From Tubiluchus corallicola (Eukaryota; Priapulida; Priapulimorpha; Priapulimorphida; Tubiluchidae), in the NCBI GenBank assembly GCA_030141605.1, contig JAQGDQ010000346.1, forward strand, positions 103,742 through 167,741: a stretch of DNA of 64,000 bases. The letters are read 5' to 3'. The number at the start of each line of letters is the position of its first letter. The first letter of the stretch is position 1. The notes under the pieces were generated by a model. That model was not told the DNA's origin and searched no databases. It worked only from the letters and a program-made list of their open reading frames with translations. Made by a program: the position numbers and the translations under genes. Positions 51,261 to 62,957 of this stretch are shown in pieces.

Positions 51261-54200
51261 TTAAACCACATAAGTGTCAGCCTGATCACTTTTCAAATTA
51301 CTAGTCCAATATATAATAATTCGTAGAATTATTGCAGTGACCAAAGCCAAAGATGGTTTCGAAGCTGAAGACGGTGTCTCAGGTTCCTGCACACACTGCC
51401 AACAATCAAACACATTATCTGGATCCCAGTTTTTCTTGATAGTCAATAGTCTTTCATATGTGTGGCTGTCCCAGAATTCCGAGATATCCTCCACCTGACG
51501 GCCAGGTTGGTTGTAGTATGATCCTATTCCGTGTTTCTTCATCATCATTCGCCACTCTTTCTGCATAAAGCGGACACTGCGGTATTTTGCCTGTGGCTCT
51601 GCTTGCCAGTTAGCCAAGCAGACTGTGTGCCAGACTGCCTTGCGGAACGGCGTCCCAATTGAGGTGGAGCCCTTTCCTGGAAAACTGGCATTTGCCTTGC
51701 CGCCCAGATGATCAATGGTACAAGATATCGAGATGTAGTCATTTTTCCTGTTTATGGAAGCATCAATCATTAGACCTATAAAATCATTCAAGAACTTTTC
51801 GTTGAGAAACTCTTTCTGACTAAGCTGTCCATCTTGGTACACCGACACCTGTAAGCTTTCTTTGACCATCTCTTGATACTCCCAAAAATTGCCATACTCC
51901 TCAAAAGCACATTCATCCGGTCGATATGAAGAGTCCATTTTCACTAACGGATCAAAAACCGAACGAGCCTCTGCATCTGCATGGCCATTGTGCAGCATCA
52001 CAAAAACCACGCTCCCCCTTTCCATCACAATTTTCACCTCGGAGTCGTCTTGTTGCTCCATATCTTTTCTTGTTGTATATGTGGGTTGGTTCAGCATAAT
52101 TTGTCCACCCCATTCTTCGGGCAAACGCGGTAAGACTTGTTCGAAATAAGTTTTTAGAATTTTCGTGGCGTATATTTCCTTGCCATCGGAGGACATCATG
52201 TGAAACGAGCAATAGAAACAAACGTATTTTTCTCGTTCTGGATAGAGCTTGATGACGTACTCTGTGACGATGCCAAAAGCGCCTCCACCTCCTCGGATAG
52301 CCCAAAACAAGTCCTGCACACCTGCACTTGTTTCACCCTGTAATGAGAGTTTTGTTAAAGCAAAACCGGACCCAATTTTAAACTGTGGGTCAAAACAATC
52401 AACTCTTTAAAATATTGAAAGAAAACATGCTATTTTTTCGAAAATGGCTAACGTGCCAAATTGTCACCTCACAAGCACAATTTCGCTTTCGCGCTACTAG
52501 TTCTTCGCTGTTACATGCATTTCGCCATTTCGCTCGTTAGACGGGCATTCGCACCTGCATTTCGGAAACGCATTGCACAAAAAACAGGTGCTGTATCTTT
52601 CAGTTCAAATGTGTTAGTTTGTGACGAACTACACACGTTCGACAGCTCATGAGTGAGCACAGTCGTAAATTTGAACTTTGAATTTTTATCTTAAAAAATT
52701 TGCCTAGTGTTAGTACAACTTGGTACAACTGAATACACTGAAACCTTACAGTAGCACTGTACTTCAATTTTTGCTTTCGCAAACACGCGCAGCACGCTCA
52801 TGAAATATTTTTCCTGTTGAAACTATGTTAGTTTGTGATGTCATCAATAATTGGGCTCCCCGCCGTTAATTTAGATTTTAAACTATTATTTAATTATCAG
52901 AAAACTTTTTCAGTGTTATTGGTGTTAAAGTGTATACTTTTTATCGTGTTTGGTAAAATGGGGTAGCTACAATTAGTGTTTCTTGTGCGGTTATGTGTTT
53001 TAGCTTTTAATAATTTTAAAGTTAATAATAGCAGCTGCTATCAAATTTAATTCACTAAGCTACGTAAGTCTTTTACACACTTTTTAACTACACTATCATA
53101 AATGTAATTTTGTAATTTATTTATTTATTTGGAACAATGAAAAATATACTGTTAATATTAATGATTATGATATGACAGCATGCTTATGTCATTGACGACA
53201 AGAACCAGAAGTAAAAACTTGTTAGGTGCTTGCGCCACTGTAAGTACGTCCAGAATTTAATGATAATGGAATACAAGAGCAAAAAAACTGGCTCTTTAAA
53301 AGGAAAAACTTTGCGCAAAACAAGGACAAGTGATTCTTTATTTTCACTTAGTACTTTGTCAAAACAGCTGCAGTTTGTGAAGTAAAAAAATTCGTACAAT
53401 GAAAAATGAGAGTTTGAAGCTTAGTTGCACCACAATGACTAAGTGAAGAATTTATAAAACACCCGTTTAATAAAATCCCAAAACAGATTTTTAAAATTAG
53501 CAGCAACACTATTAAGATAATTATTTACAAGATACGTTGCAGCTCTGTCTTACCCCATTTTTATCAATTTTTGAATTCAAGTTGACTGTGCTTCCATCTG
53601 CAATTACAATAGTGGCATTGAGTAGGTTATCCACGGCTAGTCCCAGGGATCGAGTGTTTGGTCCTATTCCACCACCTACAACAAACCCACCCAAAGCTAC
53701 GGTCATGCTACTGCCACCTGGCGCTAGGAGACCTTTTTCGTGCGCCTGCAATTCCAAAGTACTAATTAAAACAGGTAAACTTAGACTTAGTGTGTCTCAA
53801 AAGTCATATTTTTCTTTCTACTTTTCCCATCAATCTAGGCAAGCTCTGGCAGAAATAAAAAGCCGTCTTTGAGATTTTTTTTGTATTTGACCTTTAACTA
53901 GGTCGCCATTAGTATGACAAGCTGAGAAACACTCAATGCAAGATTTCCCATTCTGACGGTTTAGTCGCAGAAGCCCTTCAGAAATGGAATGCTGCACATT
54001 TTCAAATTTCGTTCCCTGCGATTTTTATAGGGCTAAATCAAGAAAAGCGCGTATGCAGCAAGCCTAAGACATCTCAGAAACTTGAAATGAATTGAAATGA
54101 ACTTTTTATTTGCACTTCTAGCATAGTAACAATGCATAAATAAATAGTAAAAATTTAAAAGTGCTGGAGCAACCAGCGCTAACAAGGCACAAAAAATCCG

Positions 54201-56273
54201 ATGCAGAAAATCGTAATTACTTTTGACGTTACGACAGGGACTTAAGGAGCCCCATAGTTAGTACAATAAAAGTATTGATCATCTAAAACTATGAAATTAC
54301 AACCGATAAGCAGAAAAGGGCAATTGGGTAAAAATTTATATGATCATACAGATATATCATATAAATTGTTAGTGACTAATGTAAAATACGTATGCACATT
54401 GGAATTTAAGGGATTACTAGGAATAGCATCTAAAAGGAATAACTTTTAGACTGTTTTTGAGGGAAATGTAGGGAGTCATGACACCACGAAAATGAAGAGG
54501 ATTCCAAAGCGATATAGTTCTAAACAAAAAAAAAGAGTTTTGCCTTACAGTTTTCTTACACCTAGGAAGAAAAAGTTTATAAGGATGACCCCTCATAGTG
54601 GTCAAACTAAGTGTGCATTTACTGCGACATTTAGATGCGTCAATTAAACCAAGATCAACTGTAGCGATTTTGAAAACCTCTAAAAGTTCTAGCGGGTCTA
54701 TCCTGAATCGTTCCTTGTACAGGCAACCCGTTCTCAAAAACTCGCCAAGCAACCTGCATGTGAATGATTTTTACATATGTTCAAGTTTATCGTTAAAACC
54801 AATACGACTTGATGTACAATTTAACATTGGTGTGCAAACATTTGAGTTGAGAGCTGATGTATTAATTATGGGCTTGAAAAAGGTGGCACACATGTAGAAG
54901 TCTACCACCAGTTCTTTTCAATTTTCAATCTAATGACTAGAGTTTTATTTATTTGTGCCTGTTTTCAACCATTTTGCCTTGTTTGTTTAAACCAGTCAAA
55001 TGCATTGTTAATTCTGAGACAACCAGTATACGTGACACCGTTTCGGCTATCATAACCCTGATTATATTATCAGGCACTCTGTTGTACAATAGCGTTTACA
55101 CTATCATGCAAACAGATGAAATACCATGTAGTGAAGGTCCTTCATGGGTAAGCCTGGCTGAGCAACAATATATGCACCCGTTTCAGGCGAAGTCTCGAAG
55201 TCATCGGTGTACACTGTCGCTGCCGCCATAAGCTGCATGTTGATTATCAGGGCATCGTCTTCAGACGATCGACCAATGTAACAATGTCCAGAAGAATAAA
55301 CGCTCACACGAATGTTGTAGTGGACTGCAAATAGCAACGACTTGCGTACATCATCCGTAGTCTTAACTCTTACTATGATGGCTGGCGAGCTGCAAAAGAT
55401 CAACGTGATGAAAACGCCGGTGCTTAAAAAACTGAAAATAGTGTTTAAAATTTCCTATAGATACATAAAGGGGATCTTAAGGTTTGATCATAATAAAAAA
55501 ATTTAGTACTGTTAATGTGATTTTCAATGCAATCGCATAGGTGCTTTGGTAATAGATGAAAATATAGCGTTTGTTCGTTTTCATAAAATTATCAGTTTTT
55601 TAGCTCTCTGTTAGGATGATGCTGTGAACTGATAATAAATTAATCAATGTCAGCGGAAAAGCTTTTCATCAGCAACAAGACTGTGTCGAAATCAGATGTG
55701 GGCCATTAATGTACAGATAAGGAAAAACAGTCAGTGGTCCTGACTTCTAAGGTGGATCATGATGGTTCGACCACAGATTTAAATACCGTGCTTGCTTGTC
55801 TCTGCGGACGCATCTAAATCTGTGGGTAAACCCTGCTCAGTGTTTTGCGTATAAACTGTGCAGACTTAGTGAATGCTCAAAATCAACGTTCATGTCAAAT
55901 AAACGTCTCCAAGATGGACTTTAAAAAACAACTTGCAAAAAAAATGATTTGCGCGACGGTCTGCAGTGTGGATCTGTGATAGAACAACTTTCTCCAAGTA
56001 GAAATAAAGGATCTGTAATTAGTTAATACTAGATACTCTCATGCAGTACCTTGTCTCTCTTCTGTTATACATCTGGGCACCCAGAAAGAATGCTAGTCCC
56101 AAATCTCTCGTCAACAGAACTGCTTCATCTGAAAGTTCTCGGCGAAGTGCATCGATAGCCTTTGTACTCGGCCAACAAGACATAATAGGTGTGCAATAAG
56201 ATTTGGCTTTAACAATTTGAACACTCCTACACAAGACCAATATCGCTATTAAGAAGATTTTTCTGTAGTCCAT
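51261..56273 (-). CDS. Secreted FAD-linked oxidase, berberine-bridge-enzyme-like, four coding exons
   Basis: Coding exons (minus): 56273-56050, 55389-55125, 53745-53554, 52337-51261. All junctions are GT-AG and in phase, giving 585 residues. The first acceptor is at 56286-56288, and the ATG at 56273 is the first in-frame ATG of the exon. Residues 1-23 are a signal peptide (KIFLIAILVLC). The FAD-binding (PCMH) domain covers about 75-250: YSSGHCYIGRSS, in which His110 matches the flavin-linking His of the family; then GGSSMTVALGGFVVGGGIG; then DLFWAIRGGGGAFGIVTEY. The second flavin-linking Cys of bicovalent members is replaced by Ser176. The C-terminal BBE motif is YNQPGRQ, then TIKKNWDPDNVFDCWQ. 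After it, a Ser-rich linker and a hydrophobic segment (SLALVTAIILRIIIYW) suggest membrane anchoring. The family oxidises alcohols, sugars or amines with O2, making H2O2; the substrate here is unknown. Confidence 0.92.
52338..53553 (-). other. Intron 3 (coding) of the FAD-oxidase gene
   Basis: AT-rich intron with proper GT-AG ends. It contains a stretch with repeated TTTCGC blocks at about 52480-52570. No exon or mobile element was recognised. Confidence 0.5.
54085..54752 (-). mobile_element. LINE 3'-end fragment in an intron of the FAD-oxidase gene
   Basis: The minus-strand frame 54752-54417 ends with RGHPYKLFLPRCKK, then NSFFLFRTISLWNPLHF, then ISLKNSLKV. This is the pattern RG...KL...FF-x2-R-x-I-x2-WN-x-L...FK-x2-L found at the C-terminus of CR1/L2-type LINE ORF2 proteins. 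Downstream (54416-54085) is a 3' untranslated tail ending in GCAAATAAAAAGTTCATTTC and short ATTTCA repeats, as CR1-like elements do. The RT domain itself is missing, so this is a 5'-truncated copy. It lies in the intron 53746-55124. Confidence 0.65.
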
Positions 56274-56975
56274 TGCATGCCACAACTGAAAATAGTAACA
56301 ATAGTATAATAAATTAGATTTCCTCAGTTTTACGTTGAAATAAAATAATTAACCGATTTAATTCAATAAGTTAAAAACTATTATATGTACACATAAAATT
56401 TGCACACATTAGTATAAAATACATTATACATACATATAAAACAATAAAAGCACTCAAGAAAAGGAGAGGATGAAGTTAAAACTCATATTTTCCTTCCCCT
56501 TTTATTTGTCATTATTATTTCCATGCATTATTTCCAAAGTTTTTTGATCTTATTATTTATGATTATAGAGTATGCATTATATTACACATTACATGTACTT
56601 CACACTAACACATGCACACACACACACATTAAATGGTATAAATATACACTACATGATATCACATATGTTACACTAAATAATACATATTAAATTAAATTTT
56701 ACTTCTAAAAATGTTCTTCTAAAATTGTTTTTACATCTAAAATGACAAATTACGTCATACAATAAAACTACATCTAAAATTACATATTATACTAAAAGGT
56801 TATCACAGTACTTTTTAAAATTGTCCACTAATGCGCTCATAACTTTTAGCAGCTGCCTTTTGTAAACAATTTTGCACACTTTCTGGCAACTCATTTTTTT
56901 CAGCATTGTACGTTATCAATTTAATTAATTTATTTAATTAATAAACTAGAATTTATTTTGAAAACTAATAATTAC

Positions 56976-57067
56976 CTGGTACAAAGCTAAACCCTGTAAA
57001 TGGGCGAAAATCATCTCTGTGATCCATCACCCAGCAGTTGACTCTCCTTCATATATCTTTTTATATA
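56976..57067 (-). promoter_or_regulatory. TATA box and noncoding first exon of the FAD-oxidase gene
   Basis: On the minus strand TATATAAAAAG lies at 57067-57057, a good TATA box. About 30 bases downstream the transcript would begin near 57030. It would run to a donor ACCAG/GTAATTATT at 56976, and splice to the acceptor at 56286-56288, 12 bases before the ATG codon at 56273. The intron would be 56286-56975. This is inferred from signals only. Confidence 0.55.
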
Positions 57068-59932
57068 CACCAGTTCTGATCCATCATCTTTCCACCAGTA
57101 GGTACGCCAGCTGTATTGCCATGGTAACCATACAAGCATAATTTATAAGAAGTAATGACGTTGCTTAGTGCAATGCTATAAACATCGTCATCAGTGATCA
57201 AGACTTGCAGTAGATTAAAGAGGAAAGGGGAATAAACACGAATTTTAAGGTATTTTCCTAAAATGCTTCCATGTTATATTGCTTGATTTGGCATTAGCGC
57301 TTGCCTGTTTGAAAGACTTATGTAATTGGGAAAGAAAATTCTTAATAATTTAGAATATTCGAGCAACCTTGTAAAATGGCAGCGCATCGCCATCCCAGTT
57401 TGTGTAAACATTAGTTCAGAATAAAGAATGCTTTAAAATATTGAAAATTACAATAGCTTTTTTAAAATCAAAGCTTAGATTAAATAATAATTACCATGGA
57501 TACTCAAACTTCGTTAAACTTTCAAAGCTACGCGCGGCTCAGTGAACCTACTAAGATTGGCAGCGGCGCCTTTTTGTCACATTCGCGTGGCGGACAAATA
57601 GAAGGCGGTACCGTGATAAGCATGATCATGAACTACAGTGTTAGTTTCTGACGACATATGATGTAAAGCCCATTTTTCCTGACATCATGCGTTTAAACAG
57701 TACTGCAACACTTGTGCAAATGTGCTTGATGCGCAAGGGAAGACGCCTGCCATTGCACTAACTGTGATTAGTTTCTGACGTAAGCAATGGCTGTGTTCGG
57801 TTGCCGTTAATTAACTTTCTAAGCTAATTATTCAAATATAAGGAACAATTGTTAACTTTTATAGGCAAGAAATGTATATTTTGGACAATAAATTAAAATG
57901 AGATTGAGTCGAAACAATCGTCCGGTCTTCCTTTAAAGTGGTCGCGCCTAATGGTTAACGCGGGAGTTTAAATTTACAAGATTTATACAGCACTGCTGCT
58001 AATGTAAGCTCTATATGCAATAAGACAGCATGAAAGTGATATAAAATTTCAAAACAGATGTTTAAGATTTATTTATTAAAAGTGTTTACTTGTGCTTTAA
58101 CTACTTACCAGTGACAGACATTTGTAATTTATCTTACGAACAAAGGCATTCGTGAGATCATTGATAAATGTGGCCCTTGTTGAAATGTTCAGAATGCGCG
58201 TTCGCGCACATAGTTACTGCACTTTAATGCTAGGTTATTTATGCAAGTAATATTATTACTAGTGAATCGGTCATTTGGTGATATACATCAAATAGAAGTT
58301 TTTTGACGGTACGTTTGAAGGTATTATAGTCACGTTAAGTAAAACGACCTTTTTTCTGTCCGTTTCTTTTCTGCACATATTGGTCCAAGTGGTCCGCTTC
58401 ATCAGGGGCCCCGGGGAAACTTGACCGCCCTCCTCCAACAATTGCAGTACCAGTTTATAGGCAGAGCAGCAAGTAAGAGGTTATAAAGTTAAATTTTCAC
58501 TATTTTTTAAACATTTTAGAGAGGATTTGATGATAGAATATAAAAGTCCAATAGTCTAACAACTCCAATAGACTGTTGTTGATTATAATTGTAAAGCGGG
58601 TAGCTAGCGGAAAGTCTGCACTTCTTGCTGGCTGCACTGTAAAAAACCACTGATTTGTACGATAGATAATATATTTATTAAACACGATAATTCAGTAATA
58701 CGTAATCTCATCTTTATTCTTTCATAAAATTAAACGGAAAATTGTAATTAACACGAGCAAGTGTTAACGATACAAGAACCTAACACATACATAATATGTA
58801 AAAATAATACATAATGACAAAAACAATATGAACAAACGCATCTTACAGTGGTTTGTTACGTCATTGTAACTAAGTGGTAAACGCTTGGTAGTAAGCGCTT
58901 TTTCTGAAACAAGAATATTAACAGTCATGCAAAACTATATAAAAAAATAGCAGTGTTAACCACTATAAATATATTCTGTTAGCTATAAACGATTTGAGTT
59001 AGTTTATTTGCATATCTATTCTGGTTAAGTCATACGCCTACACTAGTTATTGAAAAGAACTGCTACACGTTAAGTGTCATTTGCATCTCAGAACCCACAC
59101 GCAAGATGATTTACCTAGTACACATAATAAATAGATTAACAGAAGTGACTTTCTAGAACATCTAAAACGCACACAAACGCTACTACAGACTTACATTTCC
59201 AGTGATGGTCTGCTGTTTGTTTGAACTTTCTACCTGACTACAGAACTGCAGAATCACAGATTCGTTATTATCACAACGTTGCAACACTGACACTAAGCTA
59301 CTTCACACATTAATAACATTCTACTGCATACTTTTCACCAGTAACCGAACAATTTGAACTTAACTGCTATAAAAGACTTCCAAATCTCTCAGATTCATTC
59401 TATTTTGTTACTTTACATAGACGTGACCTCACATCCGGAACTCAGATCTTAAGAAACTGACGTCTGTGTTTCTACCTTGAAGACACAAAAAAAAATCACT
59501 GCTAAGCAGAACATTCTAAATTGCAAACTATACTGCAAAAATTAAGCAGTTATTATTTTTGTGGTTGATTACTACGTTATTACAGCAAAAAGGATTGTTA
59601 CTTTATTAGCCCCATAAACTTTATATGATACACTGTACAGCAATAAACAGCGATCACTAAACTTTTACACAGTATCAAAAAGAAAAGAACATCACTTAAC
59701 ATCACAGAATGCCACGGACTAATAATTTTTAACTGACAATTTTGTTAGTGTGTCGGAGGAAGAATATTCCAGCACCATGTGAGTGTGGGAGAAATTATAA
59801 TTAAGTCATTGTTTGAGATTACTACATATCAGCTACTGAAAGCACACACAAGTCCAAGCTATAAAAGAGTCACTGAAACCAGTTCCATCCTGCTCTGTAA
59901 GAACAAAAAATGATGAATTGTGTTTATTTTGT
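57068..59932. other. Spacer between the FAD-oxidase and peroxidase genes
   Basis: AT-rich with some GC-richer patches (57540-57800 and 58380-58460). A phrase TTTCTGACG recurs near 57645 and 57772. The sequence starting CAGGGGCCCC at 58403 looks like a hAT terminal repeat but has no partner. No gene recognised. Confidence 0.4.
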
Positions 59933-59938
59933 AGTATT
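59933..59938 (-). terminator. Poly(A) signal of the haem peroxidase gene
   Basis: Minus-strand AATAAA, about 22 bases after the peroxidase stop codon at 59960. The position fits a very short 3' UTR. Confidence 0.55.
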
Positions 59939-59959
59939 GGTGAAATGTGAAACAACGGG

Positions 59960-62957
59960 TTAAGGACGTCCAAACAGTGGAGCTTGAGCATTCAGGTCAA
60001 AGTTCAAGTTATTACGTTCAGCTGCCACATTCTGGTTCACTTCAGTGAAGATGTCGCGAATAGGGGACCCAAAGACGTTACTCCCTCGCTGAGAGTTTCC
60101 ACTTCGCCGGAAGTTCAATAGAGGATTGTCATTTGGTGAGGTCCGTGGTGCTCTTCTGACTGATGTCACTTCTGTCCTAATTGCAGAAGCCCTAGGCCTG
60201 GGCCCGAATCCTACACGCGGACGTTCAGCAAAGACACGATAGTCCATGTCTGGGTGGTCATTGCATAACCTCATTTCATTCCTATGTGTAAAAAACAAAT
60301 TTAATTGCAGTTACATATGTGTATATGTTTGTGCATGTGAGTAGATGTGATATGAGTGCTCCTGGAAATACTCGAAATCTAAGAGTGCTTGTGGTAAACC
60401 AGTGTACATGGTCAAACATGAAAAGTTTACTCTACAGCTAAAAAAGCTGGTGATACACCAAAGTGCATGACCAAACCTGAAGAAGTTTAATCATTAATGA
60501 CAACAAAGATTTCCAGATGGCACAAACTCAGAATTAATTAAATTTTGATACCAAGCTCCAAAGACAAAAAATGTAAAAAAGTTGGCATACGCCATGGATA
60601 TGAACCAAATAGACACCTTAGACCATTGGTTCACGACATTCTTCAATGAAGTAAACTATACTGAAAAACTAGACAGCAAAAAATCACCATTTAATACCTT
60701 AGGTCCCACGTTCAAATCCAGGCAGCATTTCAAGTTTTTCACATTTCCTGTCGTTTAAGTTTAGCATAAAAATTTAATTAATTGATGGTTTACATCATCA
60801 TTAAATAATAATAATCTCGACAATAATGTTATAATAATTAATAGAATTATTGATACGAGAATTTTTGTGCTCTGGTGCTGACCCCGTTTCGATTATGAAT
60901 ACTTCTGCCTTTCAGTCTTTTTACCTTACAAGGACCATTAACACTTTCGCAATTATTCTACGCACTGTAACAATTACAAATATTTAATATAATTCTAATT
61001 TACCCTCTGTTGTTTTCGAGGAACATACACCTGGGTTGCAGCCTCTGCATGAAATCTGTGTTTGAACATGTCACCTTTGCCAGGGTCATCTTTCTTATCT
61101 GCCTCAATTGGTCTGAAAAAAAGAAATGGTCAATAATGACAAGTCTTTTTTTATATACAGCATAGACACGCATTTATATGAAAGGCTTCTATTTACAGTA
61201 GCGTAAAAATTATGCAATAATAATGATGCTACTGACGATTGAATAGCTTTAACACACTAAAATTGAGATAAAACACATTTTAGCAAATAATCATAATAAA
61301 AATGTGAATGTGACAAACTCTAATGTGAATGTAATAAACTTTAGAAGAATCCGAAAACACCAACCAATCAAGCGGTCTAGCTGACTATAGCTAATTCTGG
61401 CGTCTCGAGACTTTATACGTGATTAGATTTTTACTCAGGTGACAACGCTGAATTTTCCGCACAAAACCTTGATATCACGCACATATTCTTGATCGAAATT
61501 ATTAAGTCCTCTTTGCCATGATTTGCTAAACAATTTTTGTAGCCAGATAATTATAATAGCGATGCATTTACTGGAATAAGTAAGAAATCATTATAAAACA
61601 AACTTTTCGTGTTTCCTATACGTTTCTAGTACGGTAGCTATTGTGAGTCAGCAAGAGTTTGTGAGCCTTGGCCAGGAAGACCTGGCTTAGCGATTGTCGG
61701 TCTGTGTATGCAGTTACTGTGGGGTTAAAACGAAACAAAATAGAAGAAAAATCGCCAATGTACCTGATGTTGGCTAGATTTAACTTTAAAACGTGTTAAG
61801 ATGAGCATCCAGATTCTGAAAACCCGTTATCACATCATTATTTTTTCCGGATTTTGGATCAGACTCAGAAAACCCTTTATTACAGCATTATTTTTTTCAG
61901 ATTTTGGACCAGACGCAAACTATATTAACACGCCACGTAAAATTTTTTATCTCGAAGTTAAGCAAGGCGGTATTTCCTTCTGCATCAGCTATATCAAACG
62001 TCAAAAGTTAAACTCAAGTAATACCTGGTGTGAAACTGTGGGGTTGATCGCCTATATCGTAGAAATATCTGTCACCATGCTTGTATGCTTTAAACTGCTG
62101 TCCGACTAAACATTGTACAGTGGGTCCTACAAGAGCATCAGGTAGAGGTCGCTCTGCCAACATTGCCGGGAACAAATCCATATCGTCCACGTGCCTAACG
62201 AAACATTATACTTAAATCAAATTGTAGTGTTCAAGTGCTTATATTCCATTTATTTTTTTGGTTCCTGCCATCGAGTTTGTATTTGTATATAATTGTTATA
62301 GTAATACTACGTAATACAGTAATAGTACAATGCTACTAAGGTCTTGATCATAAAAATGATGTGTGGAAATATTTTTAAGCTTCTGTTTTCCACTGTAAGT
62401 TTATTAAATATCATTTATAATGTTATTTGAGCAGGATTCTTGCTGCAGTCTAGCAAATATAATAAAGGTTACGAAATATAAAAAATATATAGTTTATATA
62501 TATATATATATATTTATACATTACTTGAACTGAAAATATAAAAATAAGTAATTTTAATCTTTGGGGTATAACAGTAGCCAAATAATGCCTAATTTGAGTG
62601 CAATGGGGCTGTCATTACCCAGTGTTAAAAAACCAGGAATTATATATTTTATTATATACCAAGAGAATCCATATTATTCATCCATGAAGAAGGTTAAATG
62701 CATCCAAACGTACAGACAATACTACTGCTGCTGTGTTACTACTATGAAAATCATGTTAAGTGATCTATTTTCCATCACGTGACACTATTTTGACGAACTG
62801 TAGAATTTGTTAAAAAAGTAAAAGTGTTGTTACATTTCCAGCATATACCTGTAAAGACGAGAGAACCTATCAACCATACGCACATCCATTTCAGACTGCA
62901 AGTCAAAGAAATCTCTAGCTCGCCTCAAACCGCAGTATTCCCTCCAGTAATTGTAAC
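59960..62957 (-). CDS. Animal haem peroxidase, C-terminal four exons (5' part outside the window)
   Basis: Exons (minus): 62957-62849, 62194-62025, 61112-61004, 60281-59960 (stop TAA). All are GT-AG and in phase, about 236 residues. The first reads YNYWREYCGLRRA, directly after the family's NIQRGRDHG block, whose exon lies beyond the window. The second reads HVDDMDLFPAMLAERP, LVGPTVQCLVGQQF and GDRYFYD; the third LRQIRKMTLAKVTCSNTD, with the usual Cys pair partner; the fourth RLCNDHPDMDYRVF, closing the catalytic domain. The last about 85 residues are an Arg/Pro/Asn-rich tail (GFGPRPRAS, RRAPRTSPNDN) without homology I can name. Catalytic and haem-linked His and Asp/Glu residues are upstream and cannot be checked. 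Family members (peroxinectin, peroxidasin, chorion and thyroid peroxidases) are secreted and use H2O2 to oxidise halides or tyrosines. Which subgroup this is cannot be said. Confidence 0.93.
61113..62024 (-). repeat. Peroxidase intron with a duplicated segment of about 51 bp
   Basis: At about 61811-61912 two tandem copies share CAGA-TTTTGGA[T/C]CAGAC and AAAACCC[G/T]TTAT-CA-CATTATTTTTT. The remainder of this intron and of the introns 60282-61003 and 62195-62848 is AT-rich; a TA run is at about 62495-62512. Confidence 0.6.

Noticed and set aside
56274-56285. Upstream start of the FAD oxidase at 56285
   Set aside because: The codon there is TTG, not ATG; the acceptor is directly before it and the first in-frame ATG is at 56273.
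58403-58460. hAT-like terminus CAGGGGCCCCGGGG
   Set aside because: No partner terminus or 8-bp duplication was found nearby.
61801-62109. 102-codon plus-strand frame
   Set aside because: Overlaps the antisense of a peroxidase exon and a duplicated intron segment; shadow frame.
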